Shown here one piece after another: positions 19,947 through 29,526 of a DNA stretch of 37,447 nucleotides (its first letter is position 1; each line of letters starts with the position of its first letter). The stretch covers positions 1-37,447 of the forward strand of contig JACRDE010000395.1 of the NCBI GenBank assembly GCA_016212935.1, written 5' to 3'. Source of the DNA: Desulfomonile tiedjei (GTDB lineage: Bacteria > Desulfobacterota > Desulfomonilia > Desulfomonilales > Desulfomonilaceae). Both the position numbers and the translations under genes were made by a program. The notes under the pieces were generated by a model. The model did not search any database. It was not told where the DNA came from and saw only the letters and a program-made list of their open reading frames with translations.

Positions 19947-20022
19947 GTCATTGCGAGCGGAGCGGAGCAATCTCAGGCAGTTAACTATTGAGATTGCTCC
20001 CGGTGTTCGCCCCTCGCAATTG
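19947..20022. repeat. Imperfect inverted repeat / hairpin element, copy 2
   Basis: tcattgcgagcggagcggagcaatctc...gagattgctcccggtgttcgcccctcgcaattg. Long imperfect palindrome. Confidence 0.65.
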
Positions 20023-20203
20023 CGTAAGTTCTTGCATGAGATTTGAATAGGGCTTATGTTAAATGGTTGATGTCTGGACGAAACGCATTCCGGGACACCG
20101 CTGATCGGGTGCGCGAAGTCTACGCACGACCCAATTCTTAGAAGATTATGGGGTCTTGCGGTGCGTTAAGTAAAACTGGCGAGAGGAAGCGTCACACGGT
20201 GTC

Positions 20204-20731
20204 ATGAGAAAGACTTTTGAAATCACCAGCAAATCAGAGTCAGATACATTCGAGCTGGGAAACGCTATCGGACGAATTCTCAAACCCGGTGATACGATTT
20301 TTATGCTGGGAGAATTGGGTTCCGGAAAAACAAGGCTGGCAAAAGGTATCGTTTCGGCTGCAGTGGGAATCCCGCAGGAAGAAGTGGTAAGCCCCACTTT
20401 CACTTTGATTAACTGCTTCGAGGGGGATTTCGATGTTTACCACGCAGATTTGTACAGGTTGGCCCCGAACCAGGTGGAAGGGATCGGCTTGGAGGACGCC
20501 CTGGACCAAGGGGGAGCGCTGATAGTTGAGTGGGCCGACCGAATAAACGCGTTCCAGGAAGATACCCTGATCGTTCATATTCGGTTTGGCGAGGTTCCGG
20601 ATTCCAGAATCATAAATCTGGAATGGCAAGCTGACGGGACCTGGCGGAACAGACTTGAATCTGCTGCAAGGGCTTTGTTCAACAATTGGAAACTTCCCGA
20701 TGATCCCAGTGTAGGACTCGGAACAGAATAG
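20204..20731 (+). CDS. tsaE: tRNA threonylcarbamoyladenosine biosynthesis ATPase TsaE
   Basis: GELGSGKTRLAKGIV Walker A, VVSPTFTLINCFEG, HADLYRL, IVEWADRI. Confidence 0.93.
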   Translation: MRKTFEITSKSESDTFELGNAIGRILKPGDTIFMLGELGSGKTRLAKGIVSAAVGIPQEEVVSPTFTLINCFEGDFDVYHADLYRLAPNQVEGIGLEDALDQGGALIVEWADRINAFQEDTLIVHIRFGEVPDSRIINLEWQADGTWRNRLESAARALFNNWKLPDDPSVGLGTE

Positions 20732-20843
20732 TATCGGCTATGGACTTAGAATCCATCAACCGGAATGAATAGCGAGTGCAGCCCCAGGAATAGCCTGTAC
20801 GGGTCTGCATTCGAGAATAAGCAATCGCACGGAGAATGAACTA

Positions 20844-22064
20844 ATGGCTTTGATCGTGCAAAAGTACGGAGGGACCTCTGTCGGCGATCTGGAGCGGATC
20901 GCTAACGTGGCGCGCAAAGTGGCAGCGACCAAAGACAGGGGGGATGATGTGGTTGTAGTTGTTTCTGCGATGGCCGGCGAAACTGACAGGCTTATTGGGC
21001 TTGCCAAGAAGGTCTCGCCTCTACCCAACGAAAGGGAGATGGACGTCCTGCTGTCCACAGGGGAACAAGTGACCATCGCATTGCTCGCCATGACGCTGGA
21101 ATCCATGGGTTACAAAGCTCGATCCTATTGCGGGTGGCAGATTCCACTGGTGACTGACCCGGCATACGGCGCGGCAAGAATAACGGCAATCAAGAAAGAA
21201 GCTATACTGGAAGACGTGAAGAACGGTCACATAATTGTGGTAGCGGGATTTCAGGGCGTCGACGACAAGGGTAGCATAACCACTCTGGGCAGAGGAGGCT
21301 CGGATACTTCGGCCGTGGCTGTTGCAGCGGCCCTGAATGCGGATCTGTGTGAGATATTCACCGATGTGGACGGTGTTTACACCACTGATCCCAACATTAC
21401 TTCAAAGGCATGCAAAATAAGAAAGATCGCCTACGAAGAGATGCTAGAGATGGCTTCAGCAGGAGCAAAAGTCCTTTACATAAGAGCCGTTGAGTTCGCT
21501 ATGCGGTATCGGGTTCCTGTGGTAGTACGTTCGAGTTTCAGCGATAATGATGGTACTCTGGTTACCGAGGAGAGTTCAGATATGGAGAAAGAGTCAGTAA
21601 GGGCCGTTACATGCAACACCAAGGAAGCCAAAATAACCATTTCCGGAGTAGAAGACAAACCTGGAATCGCCTCGAGGATATTTTCGTCACTAGCTGATGC
21701 AAACATTGTGGTGGACATGATAATCCAGAATGCCAGTGCAGATGGCAAAACGGACATCTCTTTCACTTTACCGGAATCCGATCTTCAGAAAGGTCTTGAG
21801 ATTTGTGGGAAGTTCAAAGAGCAACTCGAGGCCACACAGATTTCGGGAGCATCGGACATAGCAAAGGTTTCCATAATAGGACTTGGGATGCGTTCCCACT
21901 CGGGCGTCGCGGCGAAGATGTTCACCGCTCTTTCCAAAGAGGGCATCAACATCGAGATGATTTCCACCTCGGAAATCAAGATCTCCTGCGTTATCAACCA
22001 GAAGTATGCGGAATTGGCGGTGCGCACGCTGCACGACGTGTTTGAGTTGGAAAAATCCTGCTAG
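20844..22064 (+). CDS. lysC: Aspartate kinase
   Basis: MALIVQKYGGTSVGDLERI, GRGGSDTSAVAVAAAL, FTDVDGVYTTDPNI, C-terminal ACT domains. Confidence 0.97.
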   Translation: MALIVQKYGGTSVGDLERIANVARKVAATKDRGDDVVVVVSAMAGETDRLIGLAKKVSPLPNEREMDVLLSTGEQVTIALLAMTLESMGYKARSYCGWQIPLVTDPAYGAARITAIKKEAILEDVKNGHIIVVAGFQGVDDKGSITTLGRGGSDTSAVAVAAALNADLCEIFTDVDGVYTTDPNITSKACKIRKIAYEEMLEMASAGAKVLYIRAVEFAMRYRVPVVVRSSFSDNDGTLVTEESSDMEKESVRAVTCNTKEAKITISGVEDKPGIASRIFSSLADANIVVDMIIQNASADGKTDISFTLPESDLQKGLEICGKFKEQLEATQISGASDIAKVSIIGLGMRSHSGVAAKMFTALSKEGINIEMISTSEIKISCVINQKYAELAVRTLHDVFELEKSC

Positions 22065-22177
22065 CAGCTGGATGCAGCGACTCAGATCTCGGATTGGCGT
22101 TTGAGCCGCTGATGCATCAACTGGTCCTGTCGGTCGCGAATGAAATTCCGACTGAAATCAAGGACGGAGGCACTTGA

Positions 22178-23758
22178 TTGAACCGGATCGAACTCTATGA
22201 CACCACCTTAAGGGATGGCGCCCAAACATGGGGTATCACCTTCTCTCTGGACGACAAGTTGAGGATAGCTCAGAAGCTTGATGAGATCGGAATTGACCTG
22301 ATTGAGGGAGGATACCCGGGGTCTAATCCCAAAGACCGCAGATTCTTCAAACTGGCCAGGGAAATACCCTTCAAGAACGCTCGGGTGGTGGCTTTCGGGA
22401 GTACGTGCAGGTCAGACCTGTCCCCCGACAAAGATCCCCAAATCGCCAGCCTTATCGAAACCGGCACGGAGATCGTGACCATAGTCGGAAAAAGTTGGGA
22501 TCTCCACGTCAGAGAGATTTTGGCGATACCCCTGGACCGAAATCTCCAAATGATCTGTGATTCCATAGCATATTTGCGAGACCATTTCTCCAGAGTGATC
22601 TTTGATGCCGAGCACTTCTTCGATGGATTCAAGAGAAATCCGGAATATGCCCTGCAAACCCTCCGCTCTGCGGAATCAGGCGGAGCAGCAGCCCTGGTGC
22701 TATGCGATACCAACGGTGGGTGCCTTCCATCGGAAATATATGAAATAGTGCGACAACTGAAGAAACTCATCTCAGTGCCGCTGGGGATACACGCTCACAA
22801 TGATTCGGAAACCGCTGTGGCAAACTCTCTGGCCGCGATCGAGTCTGGAGCGGTCCACGTTCAAGGAACGATCAACGGTATTGGGGAACGCTGCGGAAAC
22901 GCAAATCTGATCTCGATAATTCCAGCCCTGGCCCTGAAAATGCGCAGACTGGAGGCCCATGCAGAGCGACTGCGCCTGCTCAAACACGTCTCGGAATTCG
23001 TGGACGAGATGGCCAATCGAACTCCGCTGAAATCCCAACCGTATGTAGGGGCTTCCGCCTTTGCACACAAAGGTGGATTGCACACCAGCGCGGTAATCAA
23101 GAACACAGTAGCATACGAACATATTGATCCCAGGCTTGTAGGCAATGCGCGCATCTTTCCTATGTCGGAGCAGGCCGGCAGGGCTGCGCTAGTTCAAAAA
23201 GCCGCGCACTACGGGATCGAGCTCAAGTCAGAAGATCCCAGGGTTAATGAAATCCTCAAGACGATCAAAGACCTTGAAGCCCGTGGAGCCCATTACGAAG
23301 TGGCAGACGGATCTTTTGAGCTTCTTATGAAAAGGATGCTTGGTTTGCACAAGAAATTCTTCTCTCTTCACGGTTTTCATGTGAGCAACATGAAGCGACA
23401 GGGAGACACAAAGACCTATTCAGATGCCGTGATTCGCGTGGTTGTAGGTGAGAAGATGGAGTTCTCCGCGGCAGAGGGTAACGGACCGGTGAACGCTTTG
23501 GATCAGGCCTTCAGAAAGGCCCTGGAAGCTTTCTATCCTTGCGTCAGTGAAGTTAGACTGACCGATTTTAAGGTGCGCGTTTTAGAGGGAACCTCAGGCA
23601 CAGGGGCTACAGTCAGGGTGTTGATTGAGTCAACTGACGGGGAGAAGGTGTGGTGGACGGTGGGATTCAGCCAAAACGTCATTCAGGCTTCATGGGATGC
23701 ACTCGTGGACAGCATTGACTATAAGCTCCAAAAGGACTTGGTCTCGCTACGTCAATGA
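22178..23758 (+). CDS. cimA: Citramalate synthase (CimA type)
   Basis: IELYDTTLRDGAQTWGITFSLDDKLRIAQKLDEIGIDLIEGGYPGSNPKD, HAHNDSETAVANSLAA, FAHKGGLHTSAV. TTG start preceded by ggacggagg. Confidence 0.94.
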   Translation: MNRIELYDTTLRDGAQTWGITFSLDDKLRIAQKLDEIGIDLIEGGYPGSNPKDRRFFKLAREIPFKNARVVAFGSTCRSDLSPDKDPQIASLIETGTEIVTIVGKSWDLHVREILAIPLDRNLQMICDSIAYLRDHFSRVIFDAEHFFDGFKRNPEYALQTLRSAESGGAAALVLCDTNGGCLPSEIYEIVRQLKKLISVPLGIHAHNDSETAVANSLAAIESGAVHVQGTINGIGERCGNANLISIIPALALKMRRLEAHAERLRLLKHVSEFVDEMANRTPLKSQPYVGASAFAHKGGLHTSAVIKNTVAYEHIDPRLVGNARIFPMSEQAGRAALVQKAAHYGIELKSEDPRVNEILKTIKDLEARGAHYEVADGSFELLMKRMLGLHKKFFSLHGFHVSNMKRQGDTKTYSDAVIRVVVGEKMEFSAAEGNGPVNALDQAFRKALEAFYPCVSEVRLTDFKVRVLEGTSGTGATVRVLIESTDGEKVWWTVGFSQNVIQASWDALVDSIDYKLQKDLVSLRQ

Positions 23759-24405
23759 ACCCCGTAAGAGAATTTCGGTGTGTAAACTCTTTGCACGGAG
23801 CCCTGATCCTGGGACTGGCGACCCTATTGATCAAGTCATGGTCGTACCTTGAGCCCATATTTCATGACACGCGGACCTACAGAAGCGGCGACTGCGTGTA
23901 TGAAATAATTCAAGACAATGAGCGGCAGGGTGCTGTGTTCCTCGAAAATCCCGAAGTATTGTCCAAAATACTCCAGATCGCGGGCTTGCCCCGTGAAATA
24001 TTGCCGAATCCATGCGAGGAGCGGATTCCCTGCAACAGAACGATCCGATTCACCGGAATTCCCGCTGAAATAACCGTTGAAAAGATTTCCGGAGCGCAGC
24101 TTATGAACATTGGGAAAAAGGTGGATATAAACGTCGCAGACGAATCCGACCTCAGAGGGGTTCCTGGGATCGGGCCGGTCCTCGCAAAGAGGATCGTTGC
24201 GCACAGAATCTCTGCCGGAGGATTCAAGACTCTGGAGGAATTGAAACAGGTCCGGGGAATAAGGGAGAAAAAATTTGCCAACTTCTCCCGCTACCTAGAA
24301 ATCAGATCAGAGTTCTCCGACCGGCTCCAACACGTCCAGTCCGGCAGAGGTTTCTTTGATCCATCGGGCAGGATCGACGAATATCACATATACGGCACCC
24401 ATTAG
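23755..24405 (+). CDS. Helix-hairpin-helix (ComEA-like) protein
   Basis: VDINVADESDLRGVPGIGPVLAKRIVAHRISAGGFKTLEELKQVRGI. Start overlaps the cimA stop (ATGA). Confidence 0.85.
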   Translation: MNPVREFRCVNSLHGALILGLATLLIKSWSYLEPIFHDTRTYRSGDCVYEIIQDNERQGAVFLENPEVLSKILQIAGLPREILPNPCEERIPCNRTIRFTGIPAEITVEKISGAQLMNIGKKVDINVADESDLRGVPGIGPVLAKRIVAHRISAGGFKTLEELKQVRGIREKKFANFSRYLEIRSEFSDRLQHVQSGRGFFDPSGRIDEYHIYGTH

Positions 24406-24870
24406 ATCCCGCAACGAGAGAGCGGCGCCCACAGACATCACGATCCACATTTCAGGTCCAAGCCCCGTTCCGGCCGCCAACAAGCCGCATAGGAGTGGGA
24501 TTTGCGCGACCGCTGGAACCAATAGGGCCAGCAAGAACCAGTTTCTGGGCAGTTCCCCCCCTCGGAGCGGGTGAACCTTGAGGCTCTTCCCCGGGTATTT
24601 TCGCCTCGCTTTCAACCTGATTAAGCCAAACGCGACAAAACGTATGCCGAAGTAGAAAACTGTGACGGCTATTCCGCTAGTCATGAGAATAGCCAGTGAG
24701 GGCGTGTGTCCTACCGGCGCGGGCGACAGGAATTTCAAGATGAGCAACGACAAAAGGCCGAGAAGGGTGGACCACACCCCCATGCCTGAAAGCCGAATCT
24801 CGCTTTCGAGAAAGAATGATTGTGTGCCTGGCAGGCGCTGAGCTGCCGCTGATTTCGTGCTAATAGGCAT
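24307..24870 (-). CDS. Membrane protein, possibly DUF3267-like but without a visible HExxH motif
   Basis: Several hydrophobic segments; C-terminal SLRDLMGAVYVIFVDPARWIKETSAGLDVLEP pattern. Family assignment is tentative. Confidence 0.55.
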   Translation of the reverse strand: MPISTKSAAAQRLPGTQSFFLESEIRLSGMGVWSTLLGLLSLLILKFLSPAPVGHTPSLAILMTSGIAVTVFYFGIRFVAFGLIRLKARRKYPGKSLKVHPLRGGELPRNWFLLALLVPAVAQIPLLCGLLAAGTGLGPEMWIVMSVGAALSLRDLMGAVYVIFVDPARWIKETSAGLDVLEPVGEL

Positions 24871-24926
24871 AAGCTGGCAGTTTACAATCGCCGAGGGTTT
24901 TCGCCAAGGGCTTGATCAGACATCAC

Positions 24927-26501
24927 TCAATTGTTTTTTTTCCCTGATCGAGACACAGAAACTCGCCCCTTCTTTACCTTCACGTCGATAACAACTGCTT
25001 CTCCCGAACTAACCTTAACGCTTGGAATCGTCCTTTTACCAGGATTTATTCCAGCCACTGAGGGAAGAATTATCGAGTAGGTCCCAGGAGTTAGAGCGAT
25101 TTCTTCCTCTGGAACGGCGTTGAATACAGCCTTTTCGCCCCTGATCTCAACTTTCTCCATTATTGGACTCTTAAGAGTTTTGGCGTACCTGGCCATTGCT
25201 TGATCCAGATCGCCTGGGCCTTCCAACTTAAGAAAAACGCCGTTGGTTTTCTTTGCAAGCGCAGCATAGCCGCTGTTTCTTTTCTTCCCAACTCCCAGGG
25301 CTATGACATCAATGTGCACCCGCTCTTTTCCCACAGAATGCTCCGCGATTTTGATCACGTCGGAGGGAGAACATTTGCCTGCAGCGTCAGTTATTATGAG
25401 CACCCTTGGGTCAAGGTTGGCCTGATTCGCAAAGTCCTTCTTCAGAGAGTACAGTGCAGCTGCACAGGGATTTGTTTTCCCTGCTGCTGAGAGGTTTTCC
25501 ACTTTTTCCTTTATGCCGGAGAAAGGTGATTCAGTCCAGTCAAGCATCATGCGGCTGAGGCAAGCAGATTCTTTGCTCTTTGAGTCTGTTTCTGCTTTGT
25601 TGCACTGAAAATCCCGGACAGCAACTCTTGATCCTGGGGTAACAGCCTCGGAAAGCTTGGCAACAGCAGCCTGGGCCACCTTAAGACGTCCTCCACTCCA
25701 TACGCGGTTCTTGCGTCCCATGGAAGCGGAATCGTCCACAATCACCATGAGGCCCCATTTTGCCGGCGTGCCGGAATAATTTTGGATCTTTACCGTCACC
25801 GAACCCGGAAGCTGAAACTGTTCGTTCTTGCTTCGATCTTCCTGATCATGTGCTTTGGTTAAACTTCCAGAAGGCGCGTCAGATTGTCTGCGATCGTGTT
25901 TCTTAGGACCGTCGGCCGGTGGAGGCGAGGTTTGCTGCACCTCCTGTTTTGCTGGTTCAGAGACGGGCCCGGACACCGCCGGCTCCTGTGGTTCAGACAC
26001 CACAGTCTCGTTTGGCTGCACCGTGACTATTACGGGAGTATCCACGGGTTGGGGCGCTGTAGCGCCAGCGACGGACCGTTGATCTCCGGCCTTTGCTGCA
26101 ACCGCAACTGGACCGCTTGCCGCCGATCCTACAAGTTGACCAGGCGGACAGCTTTTGGGCTTTCTTTCACCCTTAGGATCCAGAGATCGTTCAAGTGCAG
26201 GCAACAGCACTTTTGATGGATCGACCGGGCTCTGTCCAACGTCCTTCAAGAGACTTGAGGATGAGAATAGATTGCCGGACGGTTCACGGCTGAAAGAAGC
26301 GCTCGAAGGCGACACAGCGTCGCCCTTTTTCGTGGATCCGACCTGAATTCCGACATTGTAGGCCGCTACAGCCGAGCCGACAATAATGACGATCAAGATT
26401 AAAAACTTGAAAATTCCGCGTTTCTTGCTCACATGAATGGGAGACCTAACCTGCGGTGTTTCCAGGTTTTCCGATTTCTGCTCTTCGGGTCTGTCTGACA
26501 T
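24927..26501 (-). CDS. Membrane-anchored von Willebrand factor A (VWA) domain protein
   Basis: N-terminal TM FKFLILIVIIVGSAVAAYNVG, long Pro/Ser/Glu-rich linker, WGLMVIVDDSASMG MIDAS motif, RVLIITDAAGKCSP. Confidence 0.88.
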   Translation of the reverse strand: MSDRPEEQKSENLETPQVRSPIHVSKKRGIFKFLILIVIIVGSAVAAYNVGIQVGSTKKGDAVSPSSASFSREPSGNLFSSSSLLKDVGQSPVDPSKVLLPALERSLDPKGERKPKSCPPGQLVGSAASGPVAVAAKAGDQRSVAGATAPQPVDTPVIVTVQPNETVVSEPQEPAVSGPVSEPAKQEVQQTSPPPADGPKKHDRRQSDAPSGSLTKAHDQEDRSKNEQFQLPGSVTVKIQNYSGTPAKWGLMVIVDDSASMGRKNRVWSGGRLKVAQAAVAKLSEAVTPGSRVAVRDFQCNKAETDSKSKESACLSRMMLDWTESPFSGIKEKVENLSAAGKTNPCAAALYSLKKDFANQANLDPRVLIITDAAGKCSPSDVIKIAEHSVGKERVHIDVIALGVGKKRNSGYAALAKKTNGVFLKLEGPGDLDQAMARYAKTLKSPIMEKVEIRGEKAVFNAVPEEEIALTPGTYSIILPSVAGINPGKRTIPSVKVSSGEAVVIDVKVKKGRVSVSRSGKKNN

Positions 26502-26520
26502 GGCGGACCTCGTGTGGAGT

Positions 26521-26874
26521 CCGGGGGGGCGGTAAGCCGAATTCTGTTCCCGACAAATCGGGTGGCGATCATTCGTCTAGGACGACGGTCTCCCGCCGTC
26601 TCGAGCGACCTACCCGGAAGCATCGGACGGGCCATCCTTAACGCTTCCCTATTTGGTCTTGCTCCGGATGGGGTTTACCAGGCTCACGTGTTACCACGAG
26701 AACCGGTGAGCTCTTACCTCGCCATTTCACCCTTACCCCCCTTTCGGGAGGCGGTATATTTTCTGTGGCACTTTCCTTGGGGTTACCCCCACCGGGAGTT
26801 ACCCGGCATCCTGCCCTATGGAGTTCGGACTTTCCTCCCGCGTTGTTACGCCGGCGATCGCCTCACCCCCCCAG
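26521..26874 (-). ncRNA. rnpB: RNase P RNA (bacterial class A)
   Basis: Plus strand shows the reverse complement of conserved 5' gaggaaagtccgaactcc and 3' acagaattcggcttac. A 7-bp G/C P1 helix joins 26523-26529 and 26866-26872. Ends are approximate. Confidence 0.93.
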
Positions 26875-27006
26875 ACATTGCGGTATATATGACAACCTAC
26901 GACGAAAAGCAAGGGATTCAATGAGTTCCAGAAAGTCCTTGAAATACCGAGTATTGTATTGTAGGATTTAAACACTTTATAAGCTTCTCGTCCAAGGAAG
27001 CACATT

Positions 27007-28467
27007 ATGTCACTAAATCAACTAATTGCATTTGCGCTCATTTCCCTGCTAGGTCTTGGGCCTGTTTGCGACGCAGCTACGGGGTTGCAGGACTCATCGT
27101 CGTCGAATTTCCGAGTTCTTTCTACTCCTCCGCCAGCCGGCGACATGATTCTGCAAGATTTGAAAGGGAGGCAGGTGAGTCTTTCCGGACTTCGCGGGAA
27201 AGTTGTAATCCTTAATTTTTGGAAAATTGACTGCCCGCCGTGTTCCGCAGAAAAACCGATTTTGGAACGAATTTATAGAAAATTCTCAGGAAGCGGGTTG
27301 GAAATTGTGGCAGTGAACCTCACCGACCCGCCGGACCAGCTTCAGGTCTATGCTCAGAGAGGCGGATTCAGCTTCACTTTCGCTTTTGATCCTTCATCTC
27401 GTTTTTCCCTAAGGAGACACACCATTGGGCCGGGCCTGCAAACTACCTTCGTTGTCAATCCCAGATCGGAAGCAATATACGAGATTCCAGGCGTTCCGAC
27501 CACCTATGTTATAAACCGAAAAGGCCAAGTGGTAGGGAATTCTGTCGGAATGGTTAATTGGGAAGATCCCGAAATGTCTGCATTCCTGCAATCGTTGCTC
27601 CAGCCGGAGTTGAGAACGGCCTCGACCGCAGTCAATGCGACCAGAGCGGAAGAAATTCGTTCATCTGACCCAATGTCGATGGAAAGATCCAGGAAACTGG
27701 AGCGATCCCCTGAAGACGTTCCGCCCCGGGTAAGATTCGCATCCGCCGAGACTCCGGAGGAGCCCCCATCACAATTCCCCGGGCGGGGTCCCTACCCGCC
27801 GGCGACAGCTCAGCAGGGCTTCAACTACCCATCTGCTCCCGTGGAATCCCAGGTTCAGCTGCAACGACCTCCACAGACTGCCAGGCCGGGAAGCCAGGTT
27901 CAGCCTGGGGCCCGGAAACCGGCAACCGGTGTGGATAACCGACCTAAACAGGAAACCGCCGCCAAGCCGCCCAAGTTGGCCAAACCAGCGCAGCCCGGAA
28001 CTGGAGCCGCCAAGAGAGACCCCTCAGTGTATCCGACAGCGCAACCTCCTCAGCCGTCAGTTCCGGTGGCTCATACTGGCCCCGCATCACCAGGCATGCA
28101 GCCGCTTCCACCTGCAATGCCCTACTCCCCTCCTCGCGATCAGGTAGCGACCGTCGGCACTGTGGCCCCGGATGATAACGGGACAGTAACAGCGAGAATA
28201 CCCGGAATGGTTGGGGGGCCTCATTTGCCTGCTGCTCAGCAGGTGACCCGACACAACCCCATTGGCGGCTTCATACTGGATTCCTTCGGAACAACAAATG
28301 CTCCTTCTTCCGCTCAGGCTCCCCGGCCTCTAACCGTCCAGCGGCCCCAACTGGAGCAGCCCCCGCAACAGCAACCGGGTAACATAATCCAGCAGATAGG
28401 ACAGGATTTTCAAAACCTTGGGGTAGGGATCAAAGAGACATTTTCCAGGATTCTCCCCGGAAAATGA
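27007..28467 (+). CDS. TlpA/ResA-like thioredoxin-fold protein with a long Pro/Gln-rich C-terminus
   Basis: Signal peptide, VVILNFWKIDCPPCSAEKPILERIY (CPPC), PGVPTTYVINRKGQ. Confidence 0.87.
   Translation: MSLNQLIAFALISLLGLGPVCDAATGLQDSSSSNFRVLSTPPPAGDMILQDLKGRQVSLSGLRGKVVILNFWKIDCPPCSAEKPILERIYRKFSGSGLEIVAVNLTDPPDQLQVYAQRGGFSFTFAFDPSSRFSLRRHTIGPGLQTTFVVNPRSEAIYEIPGVPTTYVINRKGQVVGNSVGMVNWEDPEMSAFLQSLLQPELRTASTAVNATRAEEIRSSDPMSMERSRKLERSPEDVPPRVRFASAETPEEPPSQFPGRGPYPPATAQQGFNYPSAPVESQVQLQRPPQTARPGSQVQPGARKPATGVDNRPKQETAAKPPKLAKPAQPGTGAAKRDPSVYPTAQPPQPSVPVAHTGPASPGMQPLPPAMPYSPPRDQVATVGTVAPDDNGTVTARIPGMVGGPHLPAAQQVTRHNPIGGFILDSFGTTNAPSSAQAPRPLTVQRPQLEQPPQQQPGNIIQQIGQDFQNLGVGIKETFSRILPGK
28439..28466. 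terminator. Possible hairpin between convergent genes
   Basis: cattttcc-aggattctcccc-ggaaaatg, 8-bp stem at the end of the TlpA-like CDS. No T-tract, so low confidence. Confidence 0.2.
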
Positions 28468-28473
28468 CCATAA

Positions 28474-29022
28474 TCAGATGAGTTCCAATCTCGTGGATGG
28501 ATCCAGCGTTACCAGCACACTTTGATTGAACATCTGTACGGACAGGGCAAGTTGACGTTCCAGTCGGCTCCTGACGATAACCCCTGATGTCCCCTCAAGC
28601 GGCCCGGAAAGTATGAGAACCTTCCTGCCGGGGACAAGGCCGGAGCGCACCATCAAATCCTCGCCCGAGTCTATGGCCATCGCCACCGCTCCGAGTTCCT
28701 GCACAAATCTCAGCTGGTCTTCCACTTTTATGATTCTTACGAATTTCTTTGTGTCGTAAAGAAGGTTGTGCTTGTCGCGATCGAGAGCGAAGCAAATATA
28801 TCCGCTGAACAGTGGTATTTCCACTTCCCTGATTCTTCTCAAACCGCCAATCCTCTTCTTATGTTTGTAAAGTGGAAGGTAATAGCTGATATTGCGATTT
28901 AGCATGTATGCGGCCACCATTCTTTCGCAATTCGGTTTTATGTGCATAACCCACCACGCTCCCAAGTCCTCATCCAGAGGTCTGTCCTCCGGATAGCGCG
29001 AGTGTATGATATCTTTCGACAT
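28474..29022 (-). CDS. NusG/RfaH-family transcription antitermination-like protein
   Basis: WWVMHIKPNCERMVAAYM...YYLPLYKHKKRIGG..REVEIPLFSGYICF NGN domain; VPGRKVLILSGPLEGTSGVIV KOW motif. Confidence 0.85.
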   Translation of the reverse strand: MSKDIIHSRYPEDRPLDEDLGAWWVMHIKPNCERMVAAYMLNRNISYYLPLYKHKKRIGGLRRIREVEIPLFSGYICFALDRDKHNLLYDTKKFVRIIKVEDQLRFVQELGAVAMAIDSGEDLMVRSGLVPGRKVLILSGPLEGTSGVIVRSRLERQLALSVQMFNQSVLVTLDPSTRLELI

Positions 29023-29321
29023 AGCATTCCCCAATTGGTGTACTATTCTCCGGAAGCTCCTGTGGAACAGCGAAACACGAATACTTCTACAAATTCTTAT
29101 CGTACTATGAAATATTGGGGACAGTCTGTCAACTTGCGGGAACCTTAATCCTTTGGGCTTCGATCTTTGGGTTCAACAATGCCGAGCGGGTGGTAACCCC
29201 AAGGCCGGCAGACCGGTTGATTGCAGCCTTTGCCGTACTGCGGTAATGTTGTATTCGTGGGCTCTATCATATTAATTTCCGGTTCTTGCCTCTCTTCACC
29301 ATGCGCAATGGAGGCCTATGA

Positions 29322-29474
29322 ATTAGAAAACTATCATTTCTAGGGCTGATTCTTCTGCTGATTTTCTGCGTCACATCATCAATTTCTTCAGCCGAAAAGA
29401 CCATCAAGATCGGAATCTCGCATATCGTTGAGCACCCAGCCCTGGACATGTTCGTTCACAAGAATTCGGGCTAG
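29322..29474 (+). pseudogene. Truncated TrpX-like ABC transporter substrate-binding protein (50 aa remnant)
   Basis: Manual reading gives (att)RKLSFLGLILLLIFCVTSSISSAEKTIKIGISHIVEHPALDMFVHKNSG-stop: signal peptide plus the characteristic KIGIxxIVEHPALD start. ggagg lies 7 nt upstream of an ATT codon. Confidence 0.65.
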
Positions 29475-29526
29475 CTCTCAGAGCTACCGGAGACAATCCG
29501 AAAATGGCCCCGTCTCAAGGAGTGAA

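Noticed and set aside
26514-26924. 136-aa ORF and neighbours
   Set aside because: These lie antisense to rnpB and are explained by the RNA gene.
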